From the NCBI RefSeq assembly GCF_042100115.1, contig NC_091273.1, forward strand, positions 4,774,001-4,838,000: 64,000 nt of DNA, written 5' to 3'. Positions 1-12,422 of this stretch are shown here, piece after piece. The DNA comes from Alternaria dauci (Eukaryota > Ascomycota > Dothideomycetes > Pleosporales > Pleosporaceae). Position 1 is the stretch's first letter. Each line of letters begins with the position of its first letter. The position numbers and the translations under genes were made by a program. The notes below the pieces were generated by a model, which did not search any database, was not told the origin of the DNA, and saw only the letters and a program-made list of their open reading frames with translations.

Positions 1-2
1 CA

Positions 3-638
3 TACGCTAAGCCGTCTAGCCATGAGTTTGTACAAGTTTTGCAAAGAGCCAGTATGCCTACGCCAACACCGTCGCATCAAGAACTGTTCAGCATCGGCAT
101 GACGAGAGCATTCGCGTATACTATGTTTGCACATATGGCTCAAGTCAAGGATCTCCGGGCTGGATCTGCGCTTCGAAGCACTACGACCGGGTTGTTTTCT
201 GCCGCACACGGTTTAAGTCACGAAGACCGTGCGATACTTGCCATCTTTCTCTGCGAGCGCTACGGCGGTTACAGTTCAATTAGTCCTACGGAGCAGGACT
301 TCTACCGCCGAATGCTGCAGCTCGTGCCGGAACACTTGCGATGGTGGTGCATGTACACCGGTCGCGTTGCTTCAGTTTTGGCCAGCGTGTATCCCGCAGG
401 TGTGGTCCGGGAGAAGAGGGTAGAAATGACTTCTCAATGGACAACGACGAAGAAGGGGAACGAGAAGTTGTGCGTCGACTTCAAGTTTAAGAAGGAACCG
501 GATGAACTTGACGAAGGACTCAATGCAGCGCTGAGAAAGGTGGAAAAGGCGGGGAAGAAGAAGAACTGGATAGGAGCACATGGATACAAAGTGCTTTTGA
601 CGATCAATGGCAAGGAGTATAGCGAGGATGATGATTAA
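3..638 (+). CDS. RTG2: Rtg2-like Ppx/GppA phosphatase family protein, C-terminal part
   Basis: The reading frame is open to the left edge of the window, so this is the 3' part of a larger gene; about 211 residues are visible. The segment contains motifs such as [19 protein letters not shown] and [14 protein letters not shown], which I recognise as the C-terminal region of fungal 'retrograde regulation protein 2' of the exopolyphosphatase/GppA (Ppx/GppA) family. In yeast, Rtg2 is a cytosolic ATP-binding sensor that relays mitochondrial dysfunction and glutamate status to the Rtg1/Rtg3 transcription factors. The ATP-binding motifs would be upstream and are not visible. The last 40 residues are lysine-rich and end in an acidic EYSEDDD tail. 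The next gene is glutamate dehydrogenase on the same strand; glutamate represses the RTG pathway in yeast, but the adjacency may be chance. The family call rests on recalled motif similarity only. Confidence 0.68.
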   Translation, partial: YAKPSSHEFVQVLQRASMPTPTPSHQELFSIGMTRAFAYTMFAHMAQVKDLRAGSALRSTTTGLFSAAHGLSHEDRAILAIFLCERYGGYSSISPTEQDFYRRMLQLVPEHLRWWCMYTGRVASVLASVYPAGVVREKRVEMTSQWTTTKKGNEKLCVDFKFKKEPDELDEGLNAALRKVEKAGKKKNWIGAHGYKVLLTINGKEYSEDDD

Positions 639-1354
639 GGGGGGAGTCTTTGTGCCTTCGGGTCTCCAACAGATTCGTCATGACATGGTCTAGACTCTAG
701 CTTCGCACGAGAATAGCATTGTTCAGCAGAGTGGCGAAGATCGTGAAGAAATCCAGGCCTTTGTAATGGCGCAGCTGACACGGGGAAGCATCGTGACGGG
801 GTGGGCGGTGTATAATGACGGCTTCACTGGTCGTGCAATGGCCATGGCTCGGAAGCGACGGGGCATCGTGACCTGGTGCGGGCTGGATGACTCCCCGCCT
901 CATCACCGACGAGCAGCGAATATGGTGCAATAGATCCTGTAAGGTCCGGAGGGGCACCACGTGCAGCACGCAATCCAGTACCAAGGGGCCACGTACAGTC
1001 ATGGAAACCGTTTGGAGAGAGCGCCAAGGATCGTGAGTTCTGCAGGACACGTAGTGGGGAGTGTGGTATTGAGACACTACTGCAACAGGTGCAGCTCATG
1101 CAGACAGGGTTTGGCACTCTCGGCAGGATTGGGGAAAACTCTGATGCGGCTTTTTTGCAGGTCATGTTCTTTCGAGTACTGAAGCACCGGCTTGGGCGCC
1201 CTGTTCTAATTACGTGAAGTCTGGGTGATGCGGTGCAGCGCTAGTGGGCCTACCCATGCACCTCCGCAAATTCGGCTTGCGGCGGGCCAGTTCAGGTACG
1301 CCGCCGCCGAGCATCCAGACGACCATGAGACGAGACGAGACGTGACAGCAACGG
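639..1354. other. Intergenic: 3' flank of the Rtg2-like gene and distal promoter of GDH2
   Basis: No coding frame here looks like a real gene: the open frames are short, have no recognisable domain and overlap one another on both strands. The words GCATCGTGAC and GGGGTGGGCGG recur loosely around 790-870, which looks like low-complexity drift and not a repeat family. Confidence 0.5.
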
Positions 1355-1363
1355 TTATATAAA
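1355..1363 (+). promoter_or_regulatory. TATA box of the glutamate dehydrogenase gene
   Basis: TTATATAAA sits in otherwise GC-rich DNA about 650 bp upstream of the start codon. It is followed by pyrimidine-rich sequence and a probable leader intron, so the transcript likely starts around 1390-1440 and has a long 5' leader. Confidence 0.45.
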
Positions 1364-1723
1364 GCCAACGACGGCCGCTCTCGCTGCTGGGCTGGAAGCT
1401 ACTCTCACCGGCTGCAAGCCTCACTCTTCTGTACTCTACCACGTTATCTTGTCATCTCATCCGCATCTGGTTCCTGTTTCACCGTCAGGTACCTGCAAGA
1501 TTGTAGCGTTGTACCAAGCACACTTTGCTGTCACCCGCATCCTGGCTGGCATCGGACGTGTTGAACGGGTACACGGGCTACTGCAACATCTGCCTGTACA
1601 CAATTTGCTCTCCCGATTCCGCAGACCCATCAGCAAAGAGCGGTGGATCGTCTGTCCAATTGCCACTACTATCCTTATCCGAAGCGGTGATTGACGGCTG
1701 CGGCTCGTTGGTTGTACTGAGAG

Positions 1724-1832
1724 GTAAGCTAGCGTTCCTGCATCATGGCATTTTACGAGGCCCGAAATAGCGGTGCATCTGACAGTCTTTGTATATTTCT
1801 ATCGACTGGCCCGACTAATTATAATTTTGTAG
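1724..1832 (+). other. Probable 5'-leader intron of GDH2
   Basis: A GTAAGC donor follows GAG; a GACTAAT branch-like sequence lies about 18 nt before a TTTGTAG acceptor. The segment is AT-richer than its flanks and lies between the TATA box and the start codon at 2011. Removing it would shorten the leader and delete the upstream ATG at 1745. Inferred from splice consensus only. Confidence 0.45.
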
Positions 1833-2010
1833 TCTTGGTTTCGACTGCCCCTCTACTGAACGCCCCACTATCGCGCGATCGACCAAACTCGCTGCGCTTC
1901 TTTACCACGCTTGACGCGTCTCACCAAGCACGCATTTCTACCAGGCATCGCCCCAATCGCTACACAACATCTCTTTTAGAGAACTCACAGTCCAATTGCA
2001 CACGCCCAGC

Positions 2011-5000
2011 ATGGCTTCCACACCAGTCGACGCCGCAAATGGCCAACCGGCTCAGCACAAGCAGCTCGAGCAGCTCCTCCACACCCCAGACCGCCGTCCG
2101 TCGCCTCTGCCCACACATTTGAGCGCCCCAGGCTCGGGGAGCTCGACGCCGCGAATGATCCCCCAGGAAGGCTCGGGCGGTTCCGGCTATGTTGCTCCCG
2201 TCTTCGAGGGCAAGGCACAGCAGATGGAGGCCGTCATGGACGGCGTCGAGGAGAAGGGCTTCATGCCCCCAGAGCTCGTCGAGTCAGAAACAAAGTGGTT
2301 CTACAACGAGCTGGGCATTGACGACATGTACTTTGCTACCGAGACGGTAGACGCGTAAGCATGGCTGCAATTCCTCTTCCACGGCTGCGCTAACACATGT
2401 TACAGAATCATCAGCCACATCCACTCGCTCTACGCCGCAAAGGTCGCCGCATACGCCAGAGACGACAAGCGTCTTGAGATCAGGCTCGACAAGGAAGCCG
2501 CTGACCACGCCGTATACATCGACACCAGCAGGCCCGGTGTTAGCGTCATCGACGGCCCTCAATACGAGCAGCGCTTGGGCAAGAAGTACCTGGCCGTATC
2601 CAAGCCCGGTCTGGCATACCGCGTAGAGAGCTTCCGCTCAGAAAGCCCCCTACCAGGAAGCGAAGACCAGCAATTGCGATGCTACTTCGTCTACCAGTGC
2701 GACTTTGTCGACCCCAACCCCAGCGAGACGGAGACCAACATTGAGAAGATTGGTGACAAGCGTTTCCTGCAGAAGGCGACCAAGAACACCAAGGAGGTTT
2801 ACCAACAAATTCTCCAGGTCGCTGTAGAGCGAACAGGCCCCGTCATTGACCATTTCGACATCGAGGGCTCGAGAGACAAGCGTCTGGTCGTTGGTTTCAA
2901 GCGCGGAAGTGCATTGGGTCTTTTCAGTGCCTTGAGTGATCTGTACCATTACTATGGCCTGACCACCTCGCGAAAGTACGTCGAGCAGTTCTCCAACGGC
3001 TACACCGTCATGTCGCTCTACTTGCGCCCGCTTCCAGGAGCTGCTGGTGCCAAGCACCCACCAATCGAAGCCTCGATCCACCAGATCACCAAGGAGGTTT
3101 CTCTGCTCTACTGCCTTCCGCAAAACAAGTTCCAGACGCTGTTCGCTACAAGCAGACTGAGTTTACAAGAGACCATCTACGCGCACTGCGTGTGGGTCTT
3201 CATCACCCACTTCCTCAACCGACTGGGAAGCGAGTACACTGCCCTGTCAGCTATTCTGGACCCAGAAAACAGCGCACATGCCGAGTTGCTTTCCAAGCTG
3301 AAGCGCCGACTTCGTGCCGAGACCTTTACCGCTGACTACATCTACGAGATCATCATGACCTACCCAGACCTGGTCCACACCTTGTATCTGCCCTTCGCTA
3401 AGACTCACTACGTCCAGACCAGGGGCCAAGAGGATGACTTCCTGCCAACTCTGAGTTATCTCCGTCTCCAGGTTGACAAGGTCCAGACTGATGCCGAGTT
3501 GACCGACACCATCAACAAGGCTGTTGCCAACGACCACCACGAGATGGTCATGACCGCCTTCCGTGTCTTCAACCAGTCGGTCCTGAAAACCAACTTCTAC
3601 ACTCCTACCAAGGTCGCCATCAGCTTCCGCCTAAACCCCACTTTCCTCCCATCTACAGAGTACCCTCAGCCGCTGTATGGAATGTTCCTCGTCATCGGCT
3701 CTGAGTTCCGTGGTTTCCATCTCCGTTTCCGTGACATTGCTCGTGGAGGTATCCGCATCGTCAAATCCAGGAGTCAGGAGGCCTACTCCATCAACGCACG
3801 CTCCATGTTTGATGAGAACTACAACCTTGCAAACACGCAGCAACGCAAGAACAAGGACATTCCAGAGGGTGGCTCCAAGGGTGTCGTGCTTCTTGACTTC
3901 AAACACCAGGATAAGGCCCGGGGCGCTTTTGAGAAATACATTGACAGCATTCTCGATCTCCTCCTGCCTCCTACCAGTCCTGGTATCAAGGATCCTATCG
4001 TCGATCTCCACGGCAAGGAAGAGATTCTCTTCATGGGTCCTGACGAGAACACTGCCGATCTTGTCGACTGGGCCACCGAGCATGCACGCGCTCGTGGCGC
4101 CCCATGGTGGAAGTCATTCTTCACTGGCAAGAGCCCCAAGTTGGGTGGTATCCCTCACGACCGGTACGGCATGACGACATTGTCTGTTCGTGAGTACGTT
4201 TTGGGTATCTACCGCAAGCTTAACCTCGACCCAAGTAAGGTCCGCAAGCTGCAGACAGGTGGACCTGATGGCGATCTCGGTTCGAACGAGATCTTGCTCA
4301 GCAATGAGAAGTACATTGCAATCGTCGACGGATCCGGTGTCTTGGTCGACAACAACGGTATCAACCACGAGGAGCTGGTGCGCCTAGCCAAGGAGCGCAA
4401 GATGATCAACCACTTTGATGTTTCGAAGCTCTCGCCAGAAGGCTACCGCATTCTCGTCGACGACACCAACAAACGACTGCCAAACGGGGACCTTGTTTAC
4501 AACGGTACCACCTTCCGAAACACTTTCCATCTCCGCAGTGACATGCACTACGACTCATTCGTCCCTTGCGGTGGCCGACCCGAATCTATCGATCTATCAA
4601 CTGCCAACAAGCTCATTGTTGATGGCAAATCGGTAATTCCATACATTGTGGAAGGTGCTAACCTCTTCATCACACAAGACGCCAAGCTCCGCCTCGAGAA
4701 GGCCGGTTGCATTCTATACAAGGATGCTTCAGCCAACAAGGGAGGTGTCACGTCTTCTTCACTTGAGGTCCTTGCATCACTGGCATTTGACGACGAGAGC
4801 TTCCTCAAGCACATGTGTGTTGGTGAAGACGGACAGGCCCCAGAGTTCTACAACAACTACGTTCGCCAAGTGCAGAAGACCATCCAGAACAATGCACGTC
4901 TTGAATTTGAGGCCATCTGGAGGGAACACCAGAACACTGGTCAGCCTCGCAGCGTCCTCAGTGACACGCTCAGTAACGCGATCACGAAGCTGGACGAGGA

Positions 5001-5311
5001 ACTGCAGAACACTGAGCTATGGCACAACGTCGAGTTCAGGGAGTCGATTCTCAAGGAGGCGCTGCCAAACATCTTGCTTGAGAAGATTGGCCTGGATAAG
5101 ATCATCAAGAGGGTAAGTCATAACCAACACTGTGCAATTGAAGCATAAACTAACAAACATGCAGGTACCGGACAACTATCTTCGTGCCATCTTCGGAAGC
5201 TACCTTGCCAGTCGCTTTGTTTACGAGTACGGCGTATCGGCCAGTCAATTCGCCTTCTTCGACTTCATGAACAAGCGCATGGCGAAAGGCAGCAAATCTG
5301 TTGCGCACTAA
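2011..5311 (+). CDS. GDH2: NAD-specific glutamate dehydrogenase, large fungal type
   Basis: The enzyme catalyses NAD-dependent oxidative deamination of glutamate to 2-oxoglutarate and ammonium, the catabolic direction in fungi. Exons are 2011-2354, 2406-5112 and 5165-5311. Both introns have canonical GTAAG donors and CAG acceptors, and joining gives a 1,065-residue protein, the size usual for fungal GDH2. Residues 1-60 are Ser/Pro-rich and probably disordered, followed by a regulatory region and then the Rossmann-type catalytic part. Recognisable catalytic-domain blocks include FRDIARGGIRIVKSR, EGGSKGVVLLDF, GPDENTADLVDWA and TGGPDGDLGSNEIL, and later PYIVEGANLFIT with KDASANKGGVTSSS. The start was chosen as the first ATG in frame with the conserved core; it follows a CACGCCCAGC context. 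The protein ends GSKSVAH, with no organelle signal visible, so it is probably cytosolic. Confidence 0.95.
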
Positions 5312-6288
5312 GCGGCTTTCATGAGGGTTAAGCATGAGTGTCGGGGCTCAAAAGGCGTTAGGGAATGGATTCAAAAGTTACCTCAGGAGGGTCAAAGATA
5401 TTCTCCGACCAGAGACATGGACGGCGCTTAAGGGATCCCATCGTATGGGTACTGGAATGGGCGGCTATTTTGGCTGTACCAACGAACGATAGATGAATAC
5501 AAGTGATTCAGTTCATGGCTATACTACAAAGATGCTCAAACATTTGTCTGTGCCTGCAGCTAGATTCTTGTGGTTGACCTCAATCATCCCGATAACATGG
5601 TAGGGCTGCGGAGAGCGGTGAGTTGCGAAGTAGGCACACAAGCTGAGAAGCAAAGGATGCAGAGCTGAGTAGGCTATTCCAAAACGAAACAGCCTGATCG
5701 GGAAGGTTGATCCTCGACATAGCATGAGTTGTCCTAGCGGATCTCTCATTGGCTCAGCTGACCTTGCCATGTGTTGTTGTGATGAGACACGTCCTCCGCC
5801 TCGCTTGAGAGTTTAAAGTGGGAGCTTCCCCCGCCCATTCTGACCTCGACCGCCCACTCTCAACAACGATCTTTGTCGCAATCAAGAACCGCGCCTGGAA
5901 TACCCTTACCAGTAGCTGCAAGTAAGTCGCCTGCGTTTTCCCTCCTATCTGTCTATATTGCTGGCGCAAATCCCCATGCATTCGCCTGCTTTTGTACGCT
6001 TTTGAGTGGCACCTCGGCGTCATGCCAGCGGCTTTACGAGCGCGTTTTGCATAACGCGCTTCTCCTATTTTCTTACTACGCGTGTAATGGTCGCCTGAGT
6101 TTTCTTTCCTTGTACTTCGGTTTTGAAAGAGATGGCTCGTTGGCAAGCTTCGCATTTCGCGCACTGCTTCCACACTACGCGGCACGCGTGCTGACTTCCG
6201 TCATTCAGCTTCGACTCACCACTCCACCCGCCACAGAGCCACTCCAAAGTCGCCCATTTACTACTTTGAGACTTCTGGAATAAGCAAG
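5312..6288. other. Intergenic: GDH2 3' region and leader of the small basic protein gene
   Basis: About 1 kb without a supportable gene. From roughly 5820 the DNA is pyrimidine-rich with CAACAACGATC-type leader sequence. A GTAAGT at 5932 after AGCTGCAA may be the donor of a 5'-leader intron for the gene starting at 6289, but I could not assign its acceptor. Confidence 0.4.
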
Positions 6289-6911
6289 ATGGCAGCAACT
6301 ACGCGCGCGACAACTGGTAAGCTTCCTCACTCCTTCACAGACTCGACATTGTACACACTGCCTTGCACTGCCCCCGACCACGCCTCGATACCTCGATTGC
6401 CCTTCTCGAACAAACGCAGCAACGTACTGACTTCCCCACAAAGGCAACTCCAAGCCCCGTCTTGTTCAGCAGATTGAGAACGCAATCGCACCCACAAAAC
6501 GCAGCACGACTACCAAGGCCAACACGTCGAAGCCCCGCACCAGCAAGGTAGCTTCTGGCCGCGTTGCTAAACCCAAGTCTGCCAGTACCACGACTACTAC
6601 CAAGAAGACTACTACGGCTAAGAAGCCTGCTGCCGCACCAAAGAAGACCACTGGTGCGAACGTGAAGACAGTTAAGAAGCCGAGGACAAAGACTGAGAAG
6701 GTTGTGGATAAGATTGTTGGAACGGCGGAGCACATCGTCGGTGACGTTGAAGGCAAGCCAGGAAAGAAGGTAAGTCATTTCTACACATTTAAAATAATAG
6801 GGAACCGTTTTAGCTGACGCTCTTTTTCAGGCTGCAGGTACTGCCAAAGCACGAGGCACAGATTCGACCACCACGCGCGCCGCACCGCGAACTCGAGGCG
6901 TCAAGGCTTGA
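6289..6911 (+). CDS. Small lysine/threonine/alanine-rich basic protein
   Basis: Exons 6289-6316, 6444-6769 and 6831-6911 join to a 144-residue protein. Intron 1 (127 bp) starts GTAAGC and ends CACAAAG; intron 2 (61 bp) starts GTAAGT and ends TTTTTCAG, and frame is kept across both. The product is strongly basic and low in complexity, with runs of KKTTT, AKKPAAAPKK and KKPRTKTEK, resembling the tails of linker histones or HMG-like proteins. A short less biased stretch near residues 97-112 (EKVVDKIVGTAEHIVGDVEG) looks helical and may be the only folded element. I see no AT-hook RGRP core or globular H1 domain, so it should not be called histone H1. A nuclear, nucleic-acid-associated role is plausible from composition alone; function unknown. 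Confidence 0.72.
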
Positions 6912-7383
6912 GAAAAGTACGGCGTTCGTTCGTTCGTTCTATAGAACTTGATCGTTGCGGCAGCGTTTTTCTTGCTACCTGCCTCGCTTGCATCGTCATT
7001 TGTTTCTCTGTGGAGCGAGAGACATGGTGTCCACCATATCTCCCTTCGGTTATGAGTCACGATAGCTATGTTTCTTTCCTAATTGTCAGCGTTCATGTTC
7101 GGAAGTGTATGATAAGATACCCAGGCGTTTTTGATACTTTTGTTGCTAGACAACAGGACTGTTATAAACCAATATATCCGGATATGCCTCACCTTGTTTA
7201 CCTATTCGTGATGCTAGGAGATGAAGCGGTCTTCGTGACAGATCAACATGTATTGGCAGAAACTTGCGGCATAAGGGAAAGTTCGGGTGTATGGTCTACA
7301 TAACAAATTGGTGTTCGCTCATACATCTTCGATACAATCAACATTCAGAGTACCAGATCCCCATCCATTCAACCATCTTTGTC
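6912..7383. other. Convergent intergenic region between basic protein and P450 genes
   Basis: This holds only the 3' regions of two converging genes. It is moderately AT-rich, with an ATAAACCAATATATCC stretch near 7155. I found no supportable gene or terminator hairpin. Confidence 0.4.
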
Positions 7384-9020
7384 TTACTTGAACGCAACTC
7401 TAACCTCCTTGGCAGGCTGCAGCACAATATCAGCATGCATTCCTGGTTGTGTACCGCCCATCCTATTCTCCACCGTCTCAAACCGCTGGAACAGTCTCAC
7501 AAGCGTATACCCCATCTCCGTAAGTGCAAACTGCTGACCGATACAGATCCTAGGTCCGCCGTTGAACGGAACATAGGTCCAGCTCTTCGGGGTCCAAGAG
7601 TCCCATCGGTCGGGCGCGAAAGTCTCTGGGGGAGGGAATGAGCGGGAAGTAGGTGGGTATAAATCTGCACGGCGTTGCATAACAAGGGTCGAGTAGCCGA
7701 TTGGTGTGCCGGCGAGGATACCGATGGGTTGCGTGCCGTCTGAGCCGCCGCCGGTAGGGAGTGTCGTGTCTCTGAGGGCCATGCGCACGTTGTATGGGAC
7801 AACAGGGTAGAGACGGAGGGTCTCGTTTAGAATGTGTTGGAGGTATTTCATGTTTTTCAAGTCCTCGTAGGTTGGCTGGCGGTCGGGACCGACTGTTTGC
7901 AGGATTTCTTGACGCAGTTTGGCGGTTATGGTCGGGTCTATGGAGAGGTGGTAAATTACCCACGTCAGGGTGCAGGCTGTTGTGTCGCGGCCTGCTAGGA
8001 GGACGGAGACAATTTGATCGCGTAGCATGTCTCGATCGCGCGTGTAGCCGGCGATGGCGTGGAGAAATGTGTAGCCTTCATCGTGGTTTGTCTTCTTTTC
8101 GAGCTCTTCTGGAGAGAGTGCGAGGGCTCGGTCAATGAAAGTGGATACGAAGTCGTTGATAACCTTGATGGAGTCGTAGAAGCCCATGCGCTTTCGAGGG
8201 ATGAGCCAGTTTAGAGGTCTGCTTGGTGTTAGTAGCGAACACCAGGTATGTGAGCAACTTCGCGTACCCGACTTTAGCTACGAAGCTCATTACACGCTGA
8301 GCATTGTAGAATGCATCTGCGAAGGCTGTTTTTGGCTCATCCAAACTTCCCACACTCTGGCCAAGTAGGAAATGTGTAGCTGCGTCCAGTGTATACCTGA
8401 ACATCATGTCAAGCGTATCAATCTCCTCGCTCTCAGCGATTTTGGAGATGAGGATTTGGGTATGTTGTTCGAAGATGTCAATATCGCTTAGGCGATCTTT
8501 GACAAACTGCGGCCGGATAAGCTGTCGTGAGTTATGCCAGAGCTGTCCGTCGGTAGTAAAAATACCTATTCGAAGGTTGTTAGTTATGCCTTGCAGCGGC
8601 GGACCTGGACTTCCACGTACCGTTGCCCAAGAAAGTATGCCAGTCCTTCCTAAACTGCTCTCCCTTGCCATAGTCCTTGAACTGCGTCGCAAGAATGGCC
8701 TTGATGTTCTCGGGATCTGCGGTCAGAATCACGCGCTCGCCTATGCCAGCCTCGATTGTGTATCGCCCTGGTCCACACCATTTCTCGAACATGGCCACCC
8801 ACATTGCGTATGTCTCGTCTTTCAAGGCAAAGGTAATGATTTCATACGCCATGTCGAGGCCATATGGGAAATATGTCCTTCGGACTGGCGCTCGCGCGCC
8901 GAGCTTGCGAATTCGCGCATTGACGGAGAGTCTTTGTATGACTTTGTAGCTAAGGAACAGGACGACGGCGGCGCCGAGTAGGTAGGAGGTCGAGATACTG
9001 GTGCTCTTGAGTTCGGCCAT
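7384..9020 (-). CDS. Cytochrome P450 monooxygenase, CYP52-like
   Basis: Exons on the minus strand are 9020-8621, 8565-8268 and 8218-7384, giving 510 residues. The 49-bp second intron has a textbook ACTAAC branch and CAG acceptor; removing it joins FVAKVG to PLNWLIPRKR. An N-terminal hydrophobic segment (about residues 12-27) anchors the enzyme in the ER membrane. The I-helix motif AGRDTTA is at 308-314, the K-helix ExxR at E365/R368 and the haem-binding loop FNGGPRICIGQ has its cysteine at 458. This arrangement and the PFNGGPRICIGQQFALTE wording resemble fungal CYP52-type enzymes that hydroxylate alkanes and fatty acids, but substrate cannot be read from sequence. It would need a cytochrome P450 reductase encoded elsewhere. 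There are no pathway partners next to it. Confidence 0.92.
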
Positions 9021-10195
9021 GACAGGCAGAGACGGTGGCTAGAGCTTGAAGCGCTTCACAGGTTGTCAGTACGCATATATGGTAGCATTCACATGCAGAG
9101 TATGTGCCAGGCCGAATAGACTGCCGACGGGTAAACGACGTACTTTGGGTTTTCGGGAGGACAAGAAAGCGGAGTTTTGACAGCTGCCTTGATCATATCA
9201 GGAGCCAGCAGCCAATTGGCGCCGTGGGGCTATCCTTTGGTCATGGCACATGAGCTTGCGATGGCCTCTTGCATCCAATGCCTGGTGCAATCAGAACGTC
9301 GTATGCTCCATCGACACCTCGGTATGACATCTGGTAGCACGCGTCCCGCACGACTCGCTATTTTCGGCGTAGACACTTTATGCTAGAGGCTCGCGTAGCC
9401 ATGGTACGCTCATGCATATCCATCCCCGACTCTCTGTAAAAGCGGGGAAGGGCGATCGCGAGAGAGTTGGACAAAGTGGGGATGGTGACATCGTGCCACT
9501 TGGGTCAAGTCTGGAAGCCTTGGAGATCCGATATCCGTGCTCATGATGCGGTAAGTTTATAAAGGTCGAGCAGCTCGGCAGCTCCCTGTTTGTCGTCTGT
9601 AGAGGCTTTGGCCGTTTGCTTGCCAAAGGAGGTGCGCTGCAGATGCCTTCCATCAGCTCATGGCGGACCGCCCGGACTGCCGAGCCGGCGGCGGCAGCAT
9701 CAAGCCGTCACTAGAAACCCGTGTCGCGCAGCGACCCCAGAGGATTGGTAGAAATGGAAAGGACGCGACGCAAGGTTGCGCATCGCAATGTCCTGAAACT
9801 TACTTTGAAGCTGATGGAAGTCATCTTTTATGGACGACGAGGCTGGAGTTGGACGCCTGCACGTCATCGTGCTTCTGCTCAGGACCTCATGCCCCACTAC
9901 CTCGCATCCATAACCTCGCGACTAAGAAAGCCACCCAAGGTTCACATTTCAAGAGCCGCAAGCAACGCTATACACTGTATACCAGGCATTAATATATTAC
10001 TCTCTGGGACTACCAGGGGCATCGCGGTAGCTGTGGCTGAGTGAGGCCATTCGGGGCTTACGGATCGGGCCTACCCAGGTACATTTCCTTGCGCCAGTCT
10101 TCGTTCCAGTACATAAATTGCACTTCATCATCAATTACTCCTATTTATCGAGGTGTTCTCAGTCTTTCCAAGTCTTCGTCTGATTTGTTTGCAAT
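9021..10195. other. Divergent promoter region between P450 and hexosaminidase genes
   Basis: 1.2 kb with no recognisable coding sequence. AT-rich patches near 9985-10000 and a CAGTACATAAATTGC stretch at about 10110 could serve the hexosaminidase gene as core promoter. Short open frames on both strands here lack codon bias or domains. Confidence 0.4.
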
Positions 10196-12165
10196 ATGAA
10201 ACCTCTTGTATTTACCATATCGTCTCTTCTCGTTTCTTCAGTAGCCACTATTTGGCCGATACCTGTTTCTCACGAGCATGGTAGCACCGTTCTCTTCATC
10301 TCGAAAGATGTACCATTTAACTGGTACGAAGCTGGCGCAAGAAATGTAGGCTCAAACATAGATCAGGTTCTCTTTCTCTTCGCATCAAATTCTAACAGCA
10401 GTCCCGACGTACAGGACAGCAGCCAGCTCAATCTGCGCAAGACTTACACAGAGCCAGTACTTAGCGAAGCATCCAACAACTCTACCCAGGGAGGCGTTAC
10501 AAGCGAGGATATAATCGAGTACGCTATCGGTTCTACGTGGCAATCAGTTTTCAAGAACAACTTTTATCCATGGAAGTTTCACCCTAGGAACTGGGCTGAG
10601 CCATCCCCAAGCGCGTCAAACGCAACATACGTCTCTCGCGTCAATGTCAATTTGCTCAAAGCTGATCAGCCGAATGTTGCTAAACCTCTCGCTGGAGAGG
10701 TTGATGAATCCTACAGTCTGATTTTGACAGAGCAGGGTGTTGCAAGCATCAGCGCAAACACTAGCATCGGAATAGCACGAGGCTTGACGACATTCACACA
10801 GCTCTTCTATGCACACTCCAATGGGCAGGATGTATACACGCTCTCGGCGCCTGTGCGGATATTCGACAGTCCAAAGTTCCAGCACCGTGGCATCAACCTC
10901 GACACCTCACGACACTACTTCTCTACCGCCGACGTCAAGCGGCAAATCGAGGCGGCTGCTTACAACAAAATGAACCGATTCCATCTTCACGTAACGGATA
11001 GTCAATCCTGGCCTTTGGAAATTCCCGCCCTGCCCGAGCTCTCCGCAAAAGGAGCCTACCGTCCGGACTTGGTCTACACAGTAGACGACTTCAGAGACTT
11101 CCAACGCTACGCAGCGATTCAAGGCGTGCAGATGATTACCGAAATCGACATGCCAGGCCATACCTCGAGCATACACCACAGTTTCCCAGAACTAGTAGCT
11201 GCGTTTGACCAACAACCAGATTGGAACACCTACGCCGCCCAGCCGCCATCCGGCACACTGAAGCTCAATTCCACCGCCGTCTACGATTTCATCGAGGAAC
11301 TGTTCAATGACTTGCTACCAAGGGTGTTGCCGTACTCATCGTACTACCACACCGGCGGCGACGAAGTAAACCGGAATGCGTACTTGCTCGATGATACGGT
11401 CAGGAGCAACGATTCGGCCATCCTGCAGCCGCTTATGCAGATATTCATTGATCGGACCCATGAACAGGTACGCGCCGCAGGACTCACACCTGTAGTATGG
11501 GAAGAAATGCTGTTGGAGTGGAACTTGACACTCGGCTCCGACGTGATTGTGCAGTCGTGGCAGAGTGACGAAGCAGTTGCACAAATCACTGCAGCAGGCC
11601 ACAAAGCCTTAGTTGGAAACTACAACTATTGGGTAAGCGAAGCTTTCTTCTACAGATACTCCAGTTAACGACATCATCTCCCCCCACTCTCTTCACTTCC
11701 AAGAAACGATGGATCGCGCGTGCTAACAAAGGATAATAGTACCTCGACTGCGGCAAAGGCCAATGGCTCAACTTCGACCAATCGGTCAGCGATCAATTCT
11801 GGCCTTATGTGGACTACTGCGCTCCTTTCCATAACTGGCGTCAGATCTACTCGTACGACCCCTTGTCTGGCGTTCCAGCCGAGAACCAGCATCTCGTACT
11901 AGGTGGTGAAGCGCACATGTGGGCCGAGCAAACCGACCCCGTCAATGTTGATCGCATGATTTGGCCCCGTGCGGCTGCGGCTGCGGAGGTGCTTTGGTCG
12001 GGCGCCAAAGATGGACAGGGGCAGAACAGGAGTCAGATTGATGCGGCGCCTAGGTTGAGTGAGATGAGGGAGAGGCTGGTGGCCAAGGGGATTGGTGCGG
12101 AGCCGATTCAGATGCCGTATTGTACTATGGAGGGGAATGTTTGTCAATTGGGGTTTACCGGGTAG
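10196..12165 (+). CDS. Secreted beta-N-acetylhexosaminidase (GH20)
   Basis: The enzyme removes terminal N-acetylglucosamine from chitin oligomers or glycoproteins. Exons 10196-11632 and 11740-12165 encode 620 residues; the 107-bp intron starts GTAAGC, has GCTAAC and ends AATAG, and its removal restores NYNYWYLDCGKGQW, a conserved tryptophan/tyrosine substrate-pocket region. An N-terminal signal peptide covers roughly residues 1-19. A GH20b-type N-terminal domain is followed by the catalytic barrel beginning near QHRGINLDTSRHYF. The catalytic pair is in HTGGDEVN, D389-E390, as expected for substrate-assisted catalysis. Several N-x-S/T glycosylation sites are present. Length is typical of fungal enzymes such as NagA. 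It is probably extracellular or periplasmic and used in chitin recycling. Confidence 0.95.
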
Positions 12166-12422
12166 GGCGGAGTATGAAATATTGAGGGACATGTAGTACA
12201 AAGGAGCTTGTTTATCCTGATGATGTCGCTGCTGTATCAGATACTATGAATATACCCTTGTTTACGGCATCTGCTAGAGCAGTGATATCAGCGAGACAAA
12301 CGAGCTCTTATGTAGTGGTAAAGAATAGGATCGTCAAAATGCTTCATACGTATTTCCCCCTCTGTATACGCAACGCCAAGCGCCTTCCATAGCTTTACAT
12401 CCATGAGATACCAGGTACATCA

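Noticed and set aside
5754..6185. Minus-strand frame of 143 codons upstream of the basic protein gene
   Set aside because: Lies in the likely leader/promoter of the plus-strand gene, has no domain and an atypical composition.
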